Part shown: positions 1 to 7,201 of the stretch, piece after piece
How the letters are laid out: the number at the start of each line of letters is the position of its first letter
How positions within the stretch are numbered: position 1 is the stretch's first letter
Notes under the pieces: model-generated
What the model was told of the DNA's origin: nothing
Databases searched by the model: none
What the model saw: the letters and a program-made list of their open reading frames with translations, nothing else
Assembly: GCA_934294965.1 (NCBI GenBank)
Contig: CAKRAM010000007.1
Coordinates: 1-12,178 of the forward strand
Source of the DNA: an uncultured Clostridia bacterium
GTDB lineage: Bacteria; Bacillota; Clostridia; Christensenellales; CAG-314
Direction of reading: 5' to 3'
Length of the DNA stretch: 12,178 nucleotides
Translations under genes and position numbers: made by a program

Positions 1-1714
1 TTTCTTTTATGGCGCCCTCTAGCGAATACGCCTTTTTTGTAAGTTCGTCTTTCTCTCTGTCGCGATCGGCAATAGCTTGATTAAGTTTGTCTATTTGTTC
101 GTCGCCGAGGTTGGCGGTTACGGCAAACACACCGCTGACGTCGTCCGAATACACGCGTTGCGTGCTGAGGTAAACTTCCCGCTTGAACTCCTCCTGCTTG
201 ACGGCAACGGCTTTGTCCCTGCGCGCAATAAGCACGGAACGTGATTGCTCGATTTGCAAAATGCGGTATTTGTAGTCTTCCGCCGCGCGACGCAGGTTGA
301 GCAGTTTTTGCTCCAACGAAGTGTTTATTGCTTCCAACTTGGAATATTTGGCTTCCAACACCTGCAAAATGGTGTCCTTGGCTTTTATGGGAGAAACAGC
401 CACATCCAACTGTAAAACCGAGCGGAACCGTTTAAGTTGCGTAACCAAGCCGTTTTCCTTTTCGGCTATGCGGCTTTGTTTTACGGCAATTTCGCCATTG
501 ATTTTGTCTATTTGAGCGGTAACTTCGTCAATTTTTACGTCAACGCGAACGGCTTCCAGCAACTCACCCACCGAGCGACTGGGTACGCTGTACTCCCCAA
601 GATTGCGATTGAGTTCGGCAAGATTTTTTTCCACCGTTGCCAAACGCTCGGCGTACAGCACCTTTTCAGAAGTTAAGCGTTGCTGCTTTTCGGCAAGGTC
701 GATAAGTTGTTCGTTAAGTTGCTTGTTTTTTTCGTAAAGTTCGGCTATCGTTGCCAATTCTGCGTTGACCGACTCTATGCGGGAGCGCTTGTCCTGAGTG
801 GCGGCATACAATGCGTTTTTCTTTTCCAAATCGGCGTTTATCGAAGCCAGTTCGTTTTCCTGCCACTCCAATTCCCCGGTGGCGGCGTAGCGTTGCTTTT
901 GAAACTCGTCCCTTTGTTTTGCAACGGCTTCTATTTGACGAATTTTGGGCAAAAGGGCGTCCACGTCCTTGCGCAAACGCACAGACGCGCGTAAAACATC
1001 GATATCCGCCTGTTTTTCGGTCAAAGCGTTGTACTTTTCCTGCGCGGAAGCAAGTTGTTTGTTGATTTCGTCGCAAACCGAATCGGCAACGGCAGAGCCA
1101 TGACATTGCGCCAGTTCGGCATTTTTGGATTGCAGTTGCTCGCCTACGGCGTCAAGTTGGTCTTGGATTGCCGCAAGCCTTTTGGACGGTTCTTCGCCGG
1201 GGTTATCGGCGTAATCTTTTACCTTGTCCAGCGCGTTTTGACGGATCGCGTCGGCTTGTGCCTGCGCTGCGACGATACCGTTTTCCACGTCGGCAAGCAG
1301 TCCGATTTTTTTGAGCTTAGTCAAATCGCCGCCAAAATCTTCCACGGCGCGATTGCCTACGTAATCTCGACCAAGCACCTCTACGAGGTTTTCGCCCAAC
1401 AAATTTTCCACATACTCGGTGGCTTTGGAACGAGCAACAACCTGCCACTTTCCGTCGACGTGCTTTTTAAGCAGCGTTTTTACGCCGCCCTCGGTGTGGT
1501 ACTTGCCTAAAAAATAGGCTTCGCCGCAAACAGAAAAGTCCACTTCCACGTCCATTACGCTTTCCACGCGGTCGGTGAAACAAAACTCCAAGTAGCCGAA
1601 CAGCCTTCCTCCCTTGGCGGTTACGGGCAAATTGCCCTCGCGGGACGTATTGAACGTGAAAATTTGTTTTTCTTTTGTTTGCACGTCTTGTGCTACGAGT
1701 CGGACTATCCTCAT
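1..1714 (-). CDS. Long coiled-coil protein with SbcC/Rad50-like N-terminal head (partial, C-terminus outside window)
   Basis: The frame is open from ATG 1714 to the left edge, giving the first 571 residues. GAGGG at 1720-1724 lies 5 nt before the ATG and supports this start. Residues 1-135 look globular and beta-rich. Residues about 50-120 follow the pattern of the SbcC/Rad50 head: a strand resembling VEVDFSVCGEAYFLGKYH, then a GKWQVVARSKATEYVENLLG stretch like the region where SbcC has its conserved 'llgl...F' segment. Residues about 150-570 are rich in E, K, Q, A and L with heptad-like spacing, typical of a long coiled coil. A short break around 373-390 (YSVPSRSVGEL) could be a hinge or joint. 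No GxxGxGK[ST] motif is visible in the N-terminal head, where an SMC-type ATPase would have it. The C-terminal half, where Walker B and signature motifs would sit, is outside the window. It is transcribed divergently from dnaD. The coiled coil is clear; the SbcC relationship is an inference from pattern, and the function is unknown. Confidence 0.85.
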   Translation of the reverse strand, partial: MRIVRLVAQDVQTKEKQIFTFNTSREGNLPVTAKGGRLFGYLEFCFTDRVESVMDVEVDFSVCGEAYFLGKYHTEGGVKTLLKKHVDGKWQVVARSKATEYVENLLGENLVEVLGRDYVGNRAVEDFGGDLTKLKKIGLLADVENGIVAAQAQADAIRQNALDKVKDYADNPGEEPSKRLAAIQDQLDAVGEQLQSKNAELAQCHGSAVADSVCDEINKQLASAQEKYNALTEKQADIDVLRASVRLRKDVDALLPKIRQIEAVAKQRDEFQKQRYAATGELEWQENELASINADLEKKNALYAATQDKRSRIESVNAELATIAELYEKNKQLNEQLIDLAEKQQRLTSEKVLYAERLATVEKNLAELNRNLGEYSVPSRSVGELLEAVRVDVKIDEVTAQIDKINGEIAVKQSRIAEKENGLVTQLKRFRSVLQLDVAVSPIKAKDTILQVLEAKYSKLEAINTSLEQKLLNLRRAAEDYKYRILQIEQSRSVLIARRDKAVAVKQEEFKREVYLSTQRVYSDDVSGVFAVTANLGDEQIDKLNQAIADRDREKDELTKKAYSLEGAIKE

Positions 1715-1817
1715 TCTATCCCTCACTATAATTTTGCCAAGTTGCCTAAAAAACGTTGAAAAGGTTGCCGTTTTGTGATACACTTAAAAACACTGCTTCG
1801 GGCATTGCTTAGTTGCC

Positions 1818-1852
1818 GTCCGTAAGCACGCGTTGCGGACACAAAACCGCAA
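1818..1852 (-). promoter_or_regulatory. Leader RNA segment with two mutually exclusive small stems
   Basis: In the leader of the leftward gene, TTGCGG and CCGCAA (complementary arms at 1833-1838 and 1847-1852, 8-nt loop) form a 6-bp stem. A second 5-bp stem pairs 1818-1822 (GTCCG) with 1836-1840 (CGGAC). The two share bases 1836-1838 and so cannot coexist. No run of T follows either stem in the leftward direction, so neither is an intrinsic terminator. I do not recognise a known riboswitch class here. The stems are short and may be chance. Confidence 0.25.
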
Positions 1853-1860
1853 GATATATC
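1833..1860 (+). promoter_or_regulatory. Weak candidate promoter for the dnaD-dnaI operon
   Basis: TTGCGG (1833-1838) is followed after 16 nt by TATATC (1855-1860). This is the best rightward -35/-10 pair I can find ahead of dnaD. It is well short of consensus, and other A/T-rich -10 choices nearby lack a matching -35. It would give a leader of about 55 nt. Confidence 0.25.
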
Positions 1861-1867
1861 AACTTGT

Positions 1868-1896
1868 ATTATATACGATACAGGACAAATTGGCAA
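1868..1896 (-). promoter_or_regulatory. Sigma-A-type promoter for the leftward coiled-coil gene
   Basis: Read leftward, TTGCCA (complement of 1891-1896) and TATAAT (complement of 1868-1873) are separated by exactly 17 nt. This is a near-consensus housekeeping promoter. Transcription would start near 1861, leaving a leader of about 145 nt before the ATG at 1714. The -35 box lies about 25 nt upstream of the dnaD ATG, so it shares the short divergent space with whatever drives dnaD. Confidence 0.7.
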
Positions 1897-1921
1897 GACT
1901 TTGGACGAAAATGAGGTCAAA

Positions 1922-3376
1922 ATGAGATTTTGCGAAAAAGAAAAACAACCGATAGGCAACGGAGTAACCACCGTTGACAATCGATTTATCATTAACTATC
2001 TTCCGGATGCGCCGGATGTCAGAAGCGCGGTTTACCTTTTGGGGCTGACTTTATGCACTTCCGACGGCACGGACAACTCCTGCGCGACCATTGCAGCCAA
2101 ACTTAACCTTTCCGAACGGGAGGTTTTGGAGGCGTTTTTGTACTGGGACGAATTGGGACTTGTGCATATCACTTCGGACGATCCTCCGCAAATCATCTAC
2201 CTTTCGCTAAAAGAATCGGCAAGCGCGCTGAAAAAAATCAATCCGTCTAAATATGCCAAATTCAGCAAGGAAATGCAGTCGGTTATCGAAGGAAGAATGA
2301 TAACCACCACCGAATATAACGAGTATTTCACCTTTTTGGAAAACACCACCTTTGAACCTGCAGCGCTGATTGCCGTGGCAAAATACTGTGTGGAACTTAA
2401 AGGCAACGCCATAAACTACCGCTACATTTTGACGGTTGCGCGCAACCAATTGCTGAAAGGCGCAACGGGACTTGCCGCCGTGCAGGACAACCTTAACAGT
2501 CAGCAAAAATACGACGCCGATTTGGCAATCGTGTTTAAGGCTCTCGGAAGCAACCGCAAGTTCGACTACTCCGACCGCGAAATGTACGAAAAATGGACAA
2601 AGGACTTCGGCTTTGCCGCCGACGTTATCGTGAACGTGGCAAAGACGTGTAAATCCGGCGGAATGGGCAAACTTGACGCGTTGCTGACTGAATACTACAA
2701 AAAGGGCGCGCTTTCGGTAAAGGAAATAGAATTTTACCAAACACAAAAACAACGACTTTACGACCTGGCTCGCAACGTAAACAAGGCAATAGGCGTGTAC
2801 TACCAAAGTTTGGACGCCGTCGTGGACGAATACGTTACCGATTGGCTTCGTCGCGGGTTTGACGACGACACTATTGTGGCTATTGCAAAATACTGCTTCA
2901 AAAGCGGTATAAGAACGCTGGCAGGCGTTGCGTCGGTGATGGAAAAACTGCACAAAAACGGCGTAACGACGCTAGACGGACTGCACACCTATTTGGCGGC
3001 GTTGGAGCAAACCGACGAACAAATTTCCGCAGTGCTTAACGCTTGCGGATTGGAACGCAAAGTCACCTCCGGCGACAGAAACCTGTACAAAACTTGGACT
3101 TCGAACTGGCAAATGCCGCAGGATGTGATACTGCTTGTTGCCAAACGCTCTGCCGGTACAAATGCGCCGATGGCGTACATAAACCGAGTACTTTCCGACC
3201 TTGCCCAACGCAACGTTCGCACTGCCGAACAAGCGCAAACGGCACTGGAACAAAGCAAACAATCCACCGCAACAACCGCCTCTCCAAACATCGGCGGGGT
3301 AGAAATCGAACGGCGCAATTATACCGAACAGCAACTTAATATGCTGTTTACCGCTTTGGACGAAACGGAGGAATAA
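1922..3376 (+). CDS. dnaD: DnaD-family replication initiation protein with about four DnaD-like repeats
   Basis: This predicted primosome protein would act with the helicase loader encoded next to it. I chose ATG 1922 (484 residues) because GAGG at 1913-1916 sits 5 nt upstream. An in-frame TTG at 1901 would add seven residues but has no clear ribosome binding site. Residues about 20-85 form a winged-helix-like domain (VRSAVYLLGLTLC then LNLSEREVLEAFLYWDELGL). Four helical units then follow the DnaD/DnaB_2 pattern 'D..Y..W......d.I..vAk.c......l..vl..l...gv.t', at about 126-190, 213-275, 296-360 and 380-442. The last contains the most typical core (DVILLVAKRSAG then APMAYINRVL). The tail ends with YTEQQLNMLFTALDETEE, like the conserved C-terminus of clostridial DnaD proteins. 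Family members usually carry one or two such domains, so the repeat number is unusual. Its stop overlaps the next start as TAATG. Confidence 0.88.
   Translation: MRFCEKEKQPIGNGVTTVDNRFIINYLPDAPDVRSAVYLLGLTLCTSDGTDNSCATIAAKLNLSEREVLEAFLYWDELGLVHITSDDPPQIIYLSLKESASALKKINPSKYAKFSKEMQSVIEGRMITTTEYNEYFTFLENTTFEPAALIAVAKYCVELKGNAINYRYILTVARNQLLKGATGLAAVQDNLNSQQKYDADLAIVFKALGSNRKFDYSDREMYEKWTKDFGFAADVIVNVAKTCKSGGMGKLDALLTEYYKKGALSVKEIEFYQTQKQRLYDLARNVNKAIGVYYQSLDAVVDEYVTDWLRRGFDDDTIVAIAKYCFKSGIRTLAGVASVMEKLHKNGVTTLDGLHTYLAALEQTDEQISAVLNACGLERKVTSGDRNLYKTWTSNWQMPQDVILLVAKRSAGTNAPMAYINRVLSDLAQRNVRTAEQAQTALEQSKQSTATTASPNIGGVEIERRNYTEQQLNMLFTALDETEE
3367..3371 (+). promoter_or_regulatory. Ribosome binding site of the helicase-loader gene, inside the end of dnaD
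   Basis: GGAGG lies 4 nt before ATG 3376, within the last codons of dnaD. Together with the TAATG overlap it implies translational coupling, so that DnaD and the loader are made in linked amounts. Confidence 0.75.
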
Positions 3377-4284
3377 TGAATAAATCTCAACTAATTTTGC
3401 AAGCCAAACGCGTGATCGACGAGCGAAAATATCAGGCGGAAAACCGTTGCGAACAGGTGCTTAAACAATTGCGCCAAAAGGACGATTGGAAACAATGCGA
3501 ACAGGCATTGCGCACCGCGCAGGTAAAATCGGCATTGGGAACTCCGTCCGAACAAGCGCAAGCCCAAAAGGACGTTGCAAAATTTTCGGCGCAACGCAAA
3601 AAACTGCTAACGCTTTACGGCTTGACGGAACAAGACCTTACGCCGCACTACTTTTGCACCGACTGCAACGACACGGGCATCGCAGGAGAAAACGTTTGCC
3701 ATTGCCTCCTAGACGCACTGCGCAACGCCATACTTGCCGACAGCAATATTCCGGACAAAACGTCCACCTTCCAAAACTCCGCCGAAACGTCCAAACACAA
3801 TCAAAAGGTATACTCCGCCGCACAAAAACTATGTTCGGGCGAAGGCAAACGCAATGCGTTGCTTTTCGGCGCAACGGGATGCGGAAAAACCTATTTACTC
3901 TGCGCCTGTGCCAACTACTGCGCCGACCACGGCAAAACCGTAACCTTTTTGACGGCATTCAAACTGAACAATTTGTTTTTGGATTGCTACCTTAACGGAG
4001 TTGCCGAACGCAAAATTATTTTAGACAATTTAACCGACGTAGACGTGCTTATTATCGACGACCTAGGCACGGAAAAGAACGTTAAAAACGTAACGCAGGA
4101 ATACCTTTACGTTGTGCTTAACGAACGTTTGACCACAGGCAAACAAACGTTGGTATCCACAAACTTGGAATTGCAACAAATACGAGATAAATACGACGAA
4201 CGCATTTTCTCACGCTTGGTGGACCAAAAAACACCGCTAGTTGCACGCCTGGAAGGGGAAGACAAACGACTCAGCCGCAAATAA
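3376..4284 (+). CDS. dnaI: DnaI/DnaC-type helicase loader, AAA+ ATPase
   Basis: This is a 302-residue predicted loader of the replicative DNA helicase. Residues 1-90 are helical and charged, and in DnaI-type loaders this part contacts the helicase. A cysteine cluster, C94-x2-C97 with C108, H109 and C110 (FCTDCNDTG ... CHC), is placed like the zinc-binding motif of Bacillus DnaI. The AAA+ core has Walker A GATGCGKT (165-172), Walker B VLIIDDLG (224-231), sensor 1 STN (261-263) and an arginine-finger region RIFSRL (276-281). It follows dnaD with a one-base overlap, which fits a DnaD-loader functional pair. The core resembles IstB, the partner of IS21-type transposases, but there is no transposase beside it and the DnaD neighbour favours a replication role. 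The symbol dnaI is used by analogy with Bacillus; many annotations call this family DnaC. Confidence 0.92.
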   Translation: MNKSQLILQAKRVIDERKYQAENRCEQVLKQLRQKDDWKQCEQALRTAQVKSALGTPSEQAQAQKDVAKFSAQRKKLLTLYGLTEQDLTPHYFCTDCNDTGIAGENVCHCLLDALRNAILADSNIPDKTSTFQNSAETSKHNQKVYSAAQKLCSGEGKRNALLFGATGCGKTYLLCACANYCADHGKTVTFLTAFKLNNLFLDCYLNGVAERKIILDNLTDVDVLIIDDLGTEKNVKNVTQEYLYVVLNERLTTGKQTLVSTNLELQQIRDKYDERIFSRLVDQKTPLVARLEGEDKRLSRK

Positions 4285-4297
4285 ACAAAAACTAAAC

Positions 4298-4337
4298 AAA
4301 AAACGGATTGTAGCACTGACGCAACAATCCGTTTTTT
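4298..4337. terminator. Bidirectional intrinsic terminator between convergent operons
   Basis: A perfect inverted repeat has arms at 4298-4311 and 4324-4337 (AAAAAACGGATTGT and its complement) around a 12-nt loop. The core GC-containing stem is ACGGATTGT. On the + strand it ends in seven T, and on the - strand in six T. It stands 13 nt after the loader stop codon and 47 nt after the stop of the leftward 916-residue gene, so it can terminate both operons. Confidence 0.88.
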
Positions 4338-4356
4338 TGATATATACACTTTTTGT

Positions 4357-4378
4357 CGTCCGCAAAACACAACGGACG
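4357..4378 (-). other. Small hairpin after the GAP1-like gene
   Basis: CGTCCG (4357-4362) and CGGACG (4373-4378) form a 6-bp stem with a 10-nt loop, 6 nt past the stop of the leftward gene. No T-tract follows in that direction, so it is probably not a terminator by itself. It may only add structure to the 3' end upstream of the strong terminator. Confidence 0.35.
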
Positions 4379-4384
4379 GCACTT

Positions 4385-7135
4385 TTACTTTTTGAACAAC
4401 TTTCTGAAAAACGCCGAAAGTCCGCGTTGTTGGTCGGTTACGACGGCAACGACTTGGCTGTCGTCCAAAGCCGAGCAAAGCGAAACAAGTTCGTTTACGG
4501 CGGCATTGCCGATGGGAACAACGTGCCGAGAAATAAGTTGAGCGATTTTACATTGTTTGCCGTTTGCCACAACCGACTGTTTTACGGCATCGTCCACGTC
4601 GGTGGCGCGTATTTTTACGCAAGCGCAAATTACGGTGTAGGTTGCCTGAACGGCGGCATACGCACCGCTTTTTGCCAACTTTTTTGAGTCGTCCTTATAG
4701 GCAATTGCAAACTTGCGCTCCATGCCGTCGTAGCACATAGAATACGCTTTGTCCAAATCCAACTCGCCGCTGCGAATAAGCGAAGTCACCAAGTTGAGTT
4801 GAACGAGGTATTCCACGTCCACGTCGGTGGAGATTTTTTCTTTGCTGCCAAGCAGCAAGTCCTCAAACAATTGAGAAACGTAGTCCCTTTCCCTCTTGAT
4901 AGGTGCAAGCATATACAATTGTTTTAGGCAAGTGAAGGGCAACTCTCCGTTAAGAATCGATTGCACCGCCGGCACTGCCGCATACAGAGGAGCGTCCTTC
5001 ACAAAGGGATAGGTTGCCGCAAACTTACAGGTTTTTGCAATGTAGTCGGACTGCGGCTTTACGCACAAACAGTCGGTAACGCGCTTGCAAAGCGAGGGCT
5101 GCATAACTTCGGTAAGCAATTTGTCGCACAGGGAAAACCAAGTGCTTTGTTTGTGCGTGGCAACGTACCTGCTGATTTTTGCATACGCGTCGGACAAACG
5201 GAAGAAGTCCGAATCGCCGATTTTTTCCGTAAGCGGATCGATTGCCTTGCTAAGCCCTTTTACCGCGTCGGCAGGCGGATTGTCCACCGAAAGGCAGGAG
5301 TAGAAAATCATAGCGGCTTTTGCAACCGATGAGGAAACAACTATATCGGTGAACTTGGGGAACACTTTGCGGTTTGTCCAAGTTAGTAGTTGCGGCAAAA
5401 CGGCTTTCAAACAAAAACCGTTGTCCGTTGCCAACACGCGAATAAGTTCGTTGGTTTTGCGACATTCCGCATCCAAAATGGCAACGATTTTTTCCGCAAC
5501 GACGTCGGACACTTCCGAAGGTTCTTTGCCTACGTGCTTATCGATAAACTGCACCACGGCAACGCTCAAATCGTCGGCCTCGTTCAACGAATCCAACAAC
5601 GTGCGATACAGCAACTTTTTTTGTTCCTGCGTAAAAACGTCGTACTGCTTTTCAAAAAAGGCAAACAGTTGCTGACGAATGCTTTGCGTGCGGATGGAGA
5701 GCAAAAGTTTGTCCAGTACAAAATCCTGCGTGCCCTCGGACTGCTTTGCATAGCACCCGTCCAAAAGTCCCAAAATTTGAAGTTGCAAAAATCCGCCGTA
5801 ATACACGCGAATAAGATGCCTGCAAATTATGGACTGACTGCGCGCCGTTTCGGAATCAAAATTGCTTTTTACAAAGGCAAACAATTTGTCGCGCATTATG
5901 TCGGTGTGAATCAGATCCAGCATTATGCGCATCACGCAGGATTTTACGTGGGGCGTTTCGCTGGGGTACAATTTGCTCACCTTGTTGAAAACGCTTGTAG
6001 GGATAGGCTTATGCAGCCGCATGTAGCGTTGCAAACTGTTGTACACGGTACATTTTTCCTTGGGCGACAAAATGTTACGATACTTTTCGTAAATGGAGAA
6101 CATCTCCAAAACCTTGTCGTCGACGGGCAACAATTGCTTTTCCGTGTACGCCTTGGATACCTGCCTGAACAGCGTTACGATGGCGTTAAGCGTTTTGAAA
6201 GAGGGTACGGCAAGGGAACTGTCCGCATTTGCCGCGCGTTGTGCGTATTTCACAAACCGCAAACGAAGTTGTTTGTCGGCAATCAAACTGAAAAAGAAAT
6301 CGACGAGCATTTGCTCGGACAAGTAGTCGGCTTCGCGTATGCCCTCGACTGTGTGCGCAACCAAATCGAACTGATAGCCTTTGCCTGCCGGCATGGTCAT
6401 ACAATCCGACGGCAAAAACTTTACCGCAAAGCAATTAAGCTTGTTGTATTCCGTGGTATAGGTTATAAACGGAATTCTGTCCCGCACGTTGTGCGGAAAA
6501 ACCTGAAACAACTTATTGACCAAATCCAGCGCGTCGGAGGAAATAGTTTGGGAATTTTTGCCCATTCCCACGTAGACGTTTTTGCACTTACCGCAAGCAA
6601 CGGACAAAAACGCGAATATGAGCCATTTAAGTTGACTTGCACCGTACTTTGCCGTGAGCGACTCCACGTCCGGCACGCGGGAAGGCATGTAAGGCAGTTG
6701 CTCGTAGCCCTTTATCGGGGAGGCGTTTGCATAGGTGATTTTGAAGCCGTCGATAGCCGTCACGAATTGCTCGGGCGAAAGAATTTGCCTGTCCGTGGAA
6801 CGAATTATCGCCGCGCGCTCCTCCTCGCTAGGAACCAACGTATGTATAAGCCAACTGCTGCGTTCGCCGGTATAGTCCCTTGCGATAAAACTTACGGAAC
6901 TAAGGACCGTGTCGCCTGCGGCATTGACGTACCTCCAATAAATAGGGGGCAACTTTCCGGTGCGAATATACGCCGCCTCGTACTTGCCGGGGGCAAACGA
7001 AGTTATCGGCAACAAATTTTCCTCCACATAGGCGCGGGTGAAAACGTCGGATGCGGCAAACGTGTCGAAACCGTCCACCTTGTTGAACATACTTACCCTG
7101 GACGGCACTCGCGAATAAAAATGTTGATAAGCCAT
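4385..7135 (-). CDS. Large protein with GAP1-N2-like N-terminus (GTPase-associated protein 1 family), function unknown
   Basis: This protein of 916 residues has no predicted signal peptide or clear membrane segment, so it is probably cytoplasmic. The first 110 residues (YQHFYSR, then DGFDTFAASDVF, then FIARDYTGERSSWLIHTLV) follow the pattern I recall for the GAP1-N2 domain: 'qqfYtR...dGyDTvAkSpgl...D.tG.R.s...H..i'. Residues about 165-260 (FLSVACGKCKNVYVGMG, then VRDRIPFITYTTEY) also fit the second part of that module. From about 265 to 900 the sequence is almost entirely alpha-helical in character, perhaps a solenoid, and I recognise no catalytic motif. The start is ATG 7135. AGGAG at 7149-7153 is 13 nt upstream, longer than usual, but the conserved opening residues make a later start unlikely. 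It follows pilB by 66 nt and is probably co-transcribed with it. GAP1 proteins are known mainly as neighbours of GTPases in predicted conflict systems; none is present here. The family call is a by-eye match. Confidence 0.8.
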   Translation of the reverse strand: MAYQHFYSRVPSRVSMFNKVDGFDTFAASDVFTRAYVEENLLPITSFAPGKYEAAYIRTGKLPPIYWRYVNAAGDTVLSSVSFIARDYTGERSSWLIHTLVPSEEERAAIIRSTDRQILSPEQFVTAIDGFKITYANASPIKGYEQLPYMPSRVPDVESLTAKYGASQLKWLIFAFLSVACGKCKNVYVGMGKNSQTISSDALDLVNKLFQVFPHNVRDRIPFITYTTEYNKLNCFAVKFLPSDCMTMPAGKGYQFDLVAHTVEGIREADYLSEQMLVDFFFSLIADKQLRLRFVKYAQRAANADSSLAVPSFKTLNAIVTLFRQVSKAYTEKQLLPVDDKVLEMFSIYEKYRNILSPKEKCTVYNSLQRYMRLHKPIPTSVFNKVSKLYPSETPHVKSCVMRIMLDLIHTDIMRDKLFAFVKSNFDSETARSQSIICRHLIRVYYGGFLQLQILGLLDGCYAKQSEGTQDFVLDKLLLSIRTQSIRQQLFAFFEKQYDVFTQEQKKLLYRTLLDSLNEADDLSVAVVQFIDKHVGKEPSEVSDVVAEKIVAILDAECRKTNELIRVLATDNGFCLKAVLPQLLTWTNRKVFPKFTDIVVSSSVAKAAMIFYSCLSVDNPPADAVKGLSKAIDPLTEKIGDSDFFRLSDAYAKISRYVATHKQSTWFSLCDKLLTEVMQPSLCKRVTDCLCVKPQSDYIAKTCKFAATYPFVKDAPLYAAVPAVQSILNGELPFTCLKQLYMLAPIKRERDYVSQLFEDLLLGSKEKISTDVDVEYLVQLNLVTSLIRSGELDLDKAYSMCYDGMERKFAIAYKDDSKKLAKSGAYAAVQATYTVICACVKIRATDVDDAVKQSVVANGKQCKIAQLISRHVVPIGNAAVNELVSLCSALDDSQVVAVVTDQQRGLSAFFRKLFKK

Positions 7136-7201
7136 ACGCTGAAAAATACTCCTACCGGTTTATTGTTTTTGCACTTACTTTGGCGCGACTTACTGCCGCC
7201 G

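Noticed and set aside
297..1510. Several + strand open frames across the first 1.5 kb
   Set aside because: They are antisense to a continuous 571-codon leftward frame with a good ribosome binding site, a strong promoter and clear coiled-coil composition.
1746..1805. A 19-residue leader peptide frame upstream of the coiled-coil gene
   Set aside because: It starts with ATG but has no convincing Shine-Dalgarno. The length is easily reached by chance, and no run of one amino acid suggests attenuation.
1726..1992. A leftward frame of 88 codons across the divergent region
   Set aside because: It overlaps the start of dnaD and contains the leftward promoter. It has no family resemblance and would lie upstream of its own plausible transcript start.
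3376..4284. IstB helper ATPase of an IS21-type insertion sequence
   Set aside because: The AAA+ core fits IstB as well, but there is no IstA transposase and no terminal inverted repeats. The upstream overlapping gene is a DnaD protein, which favours a helicase loader.
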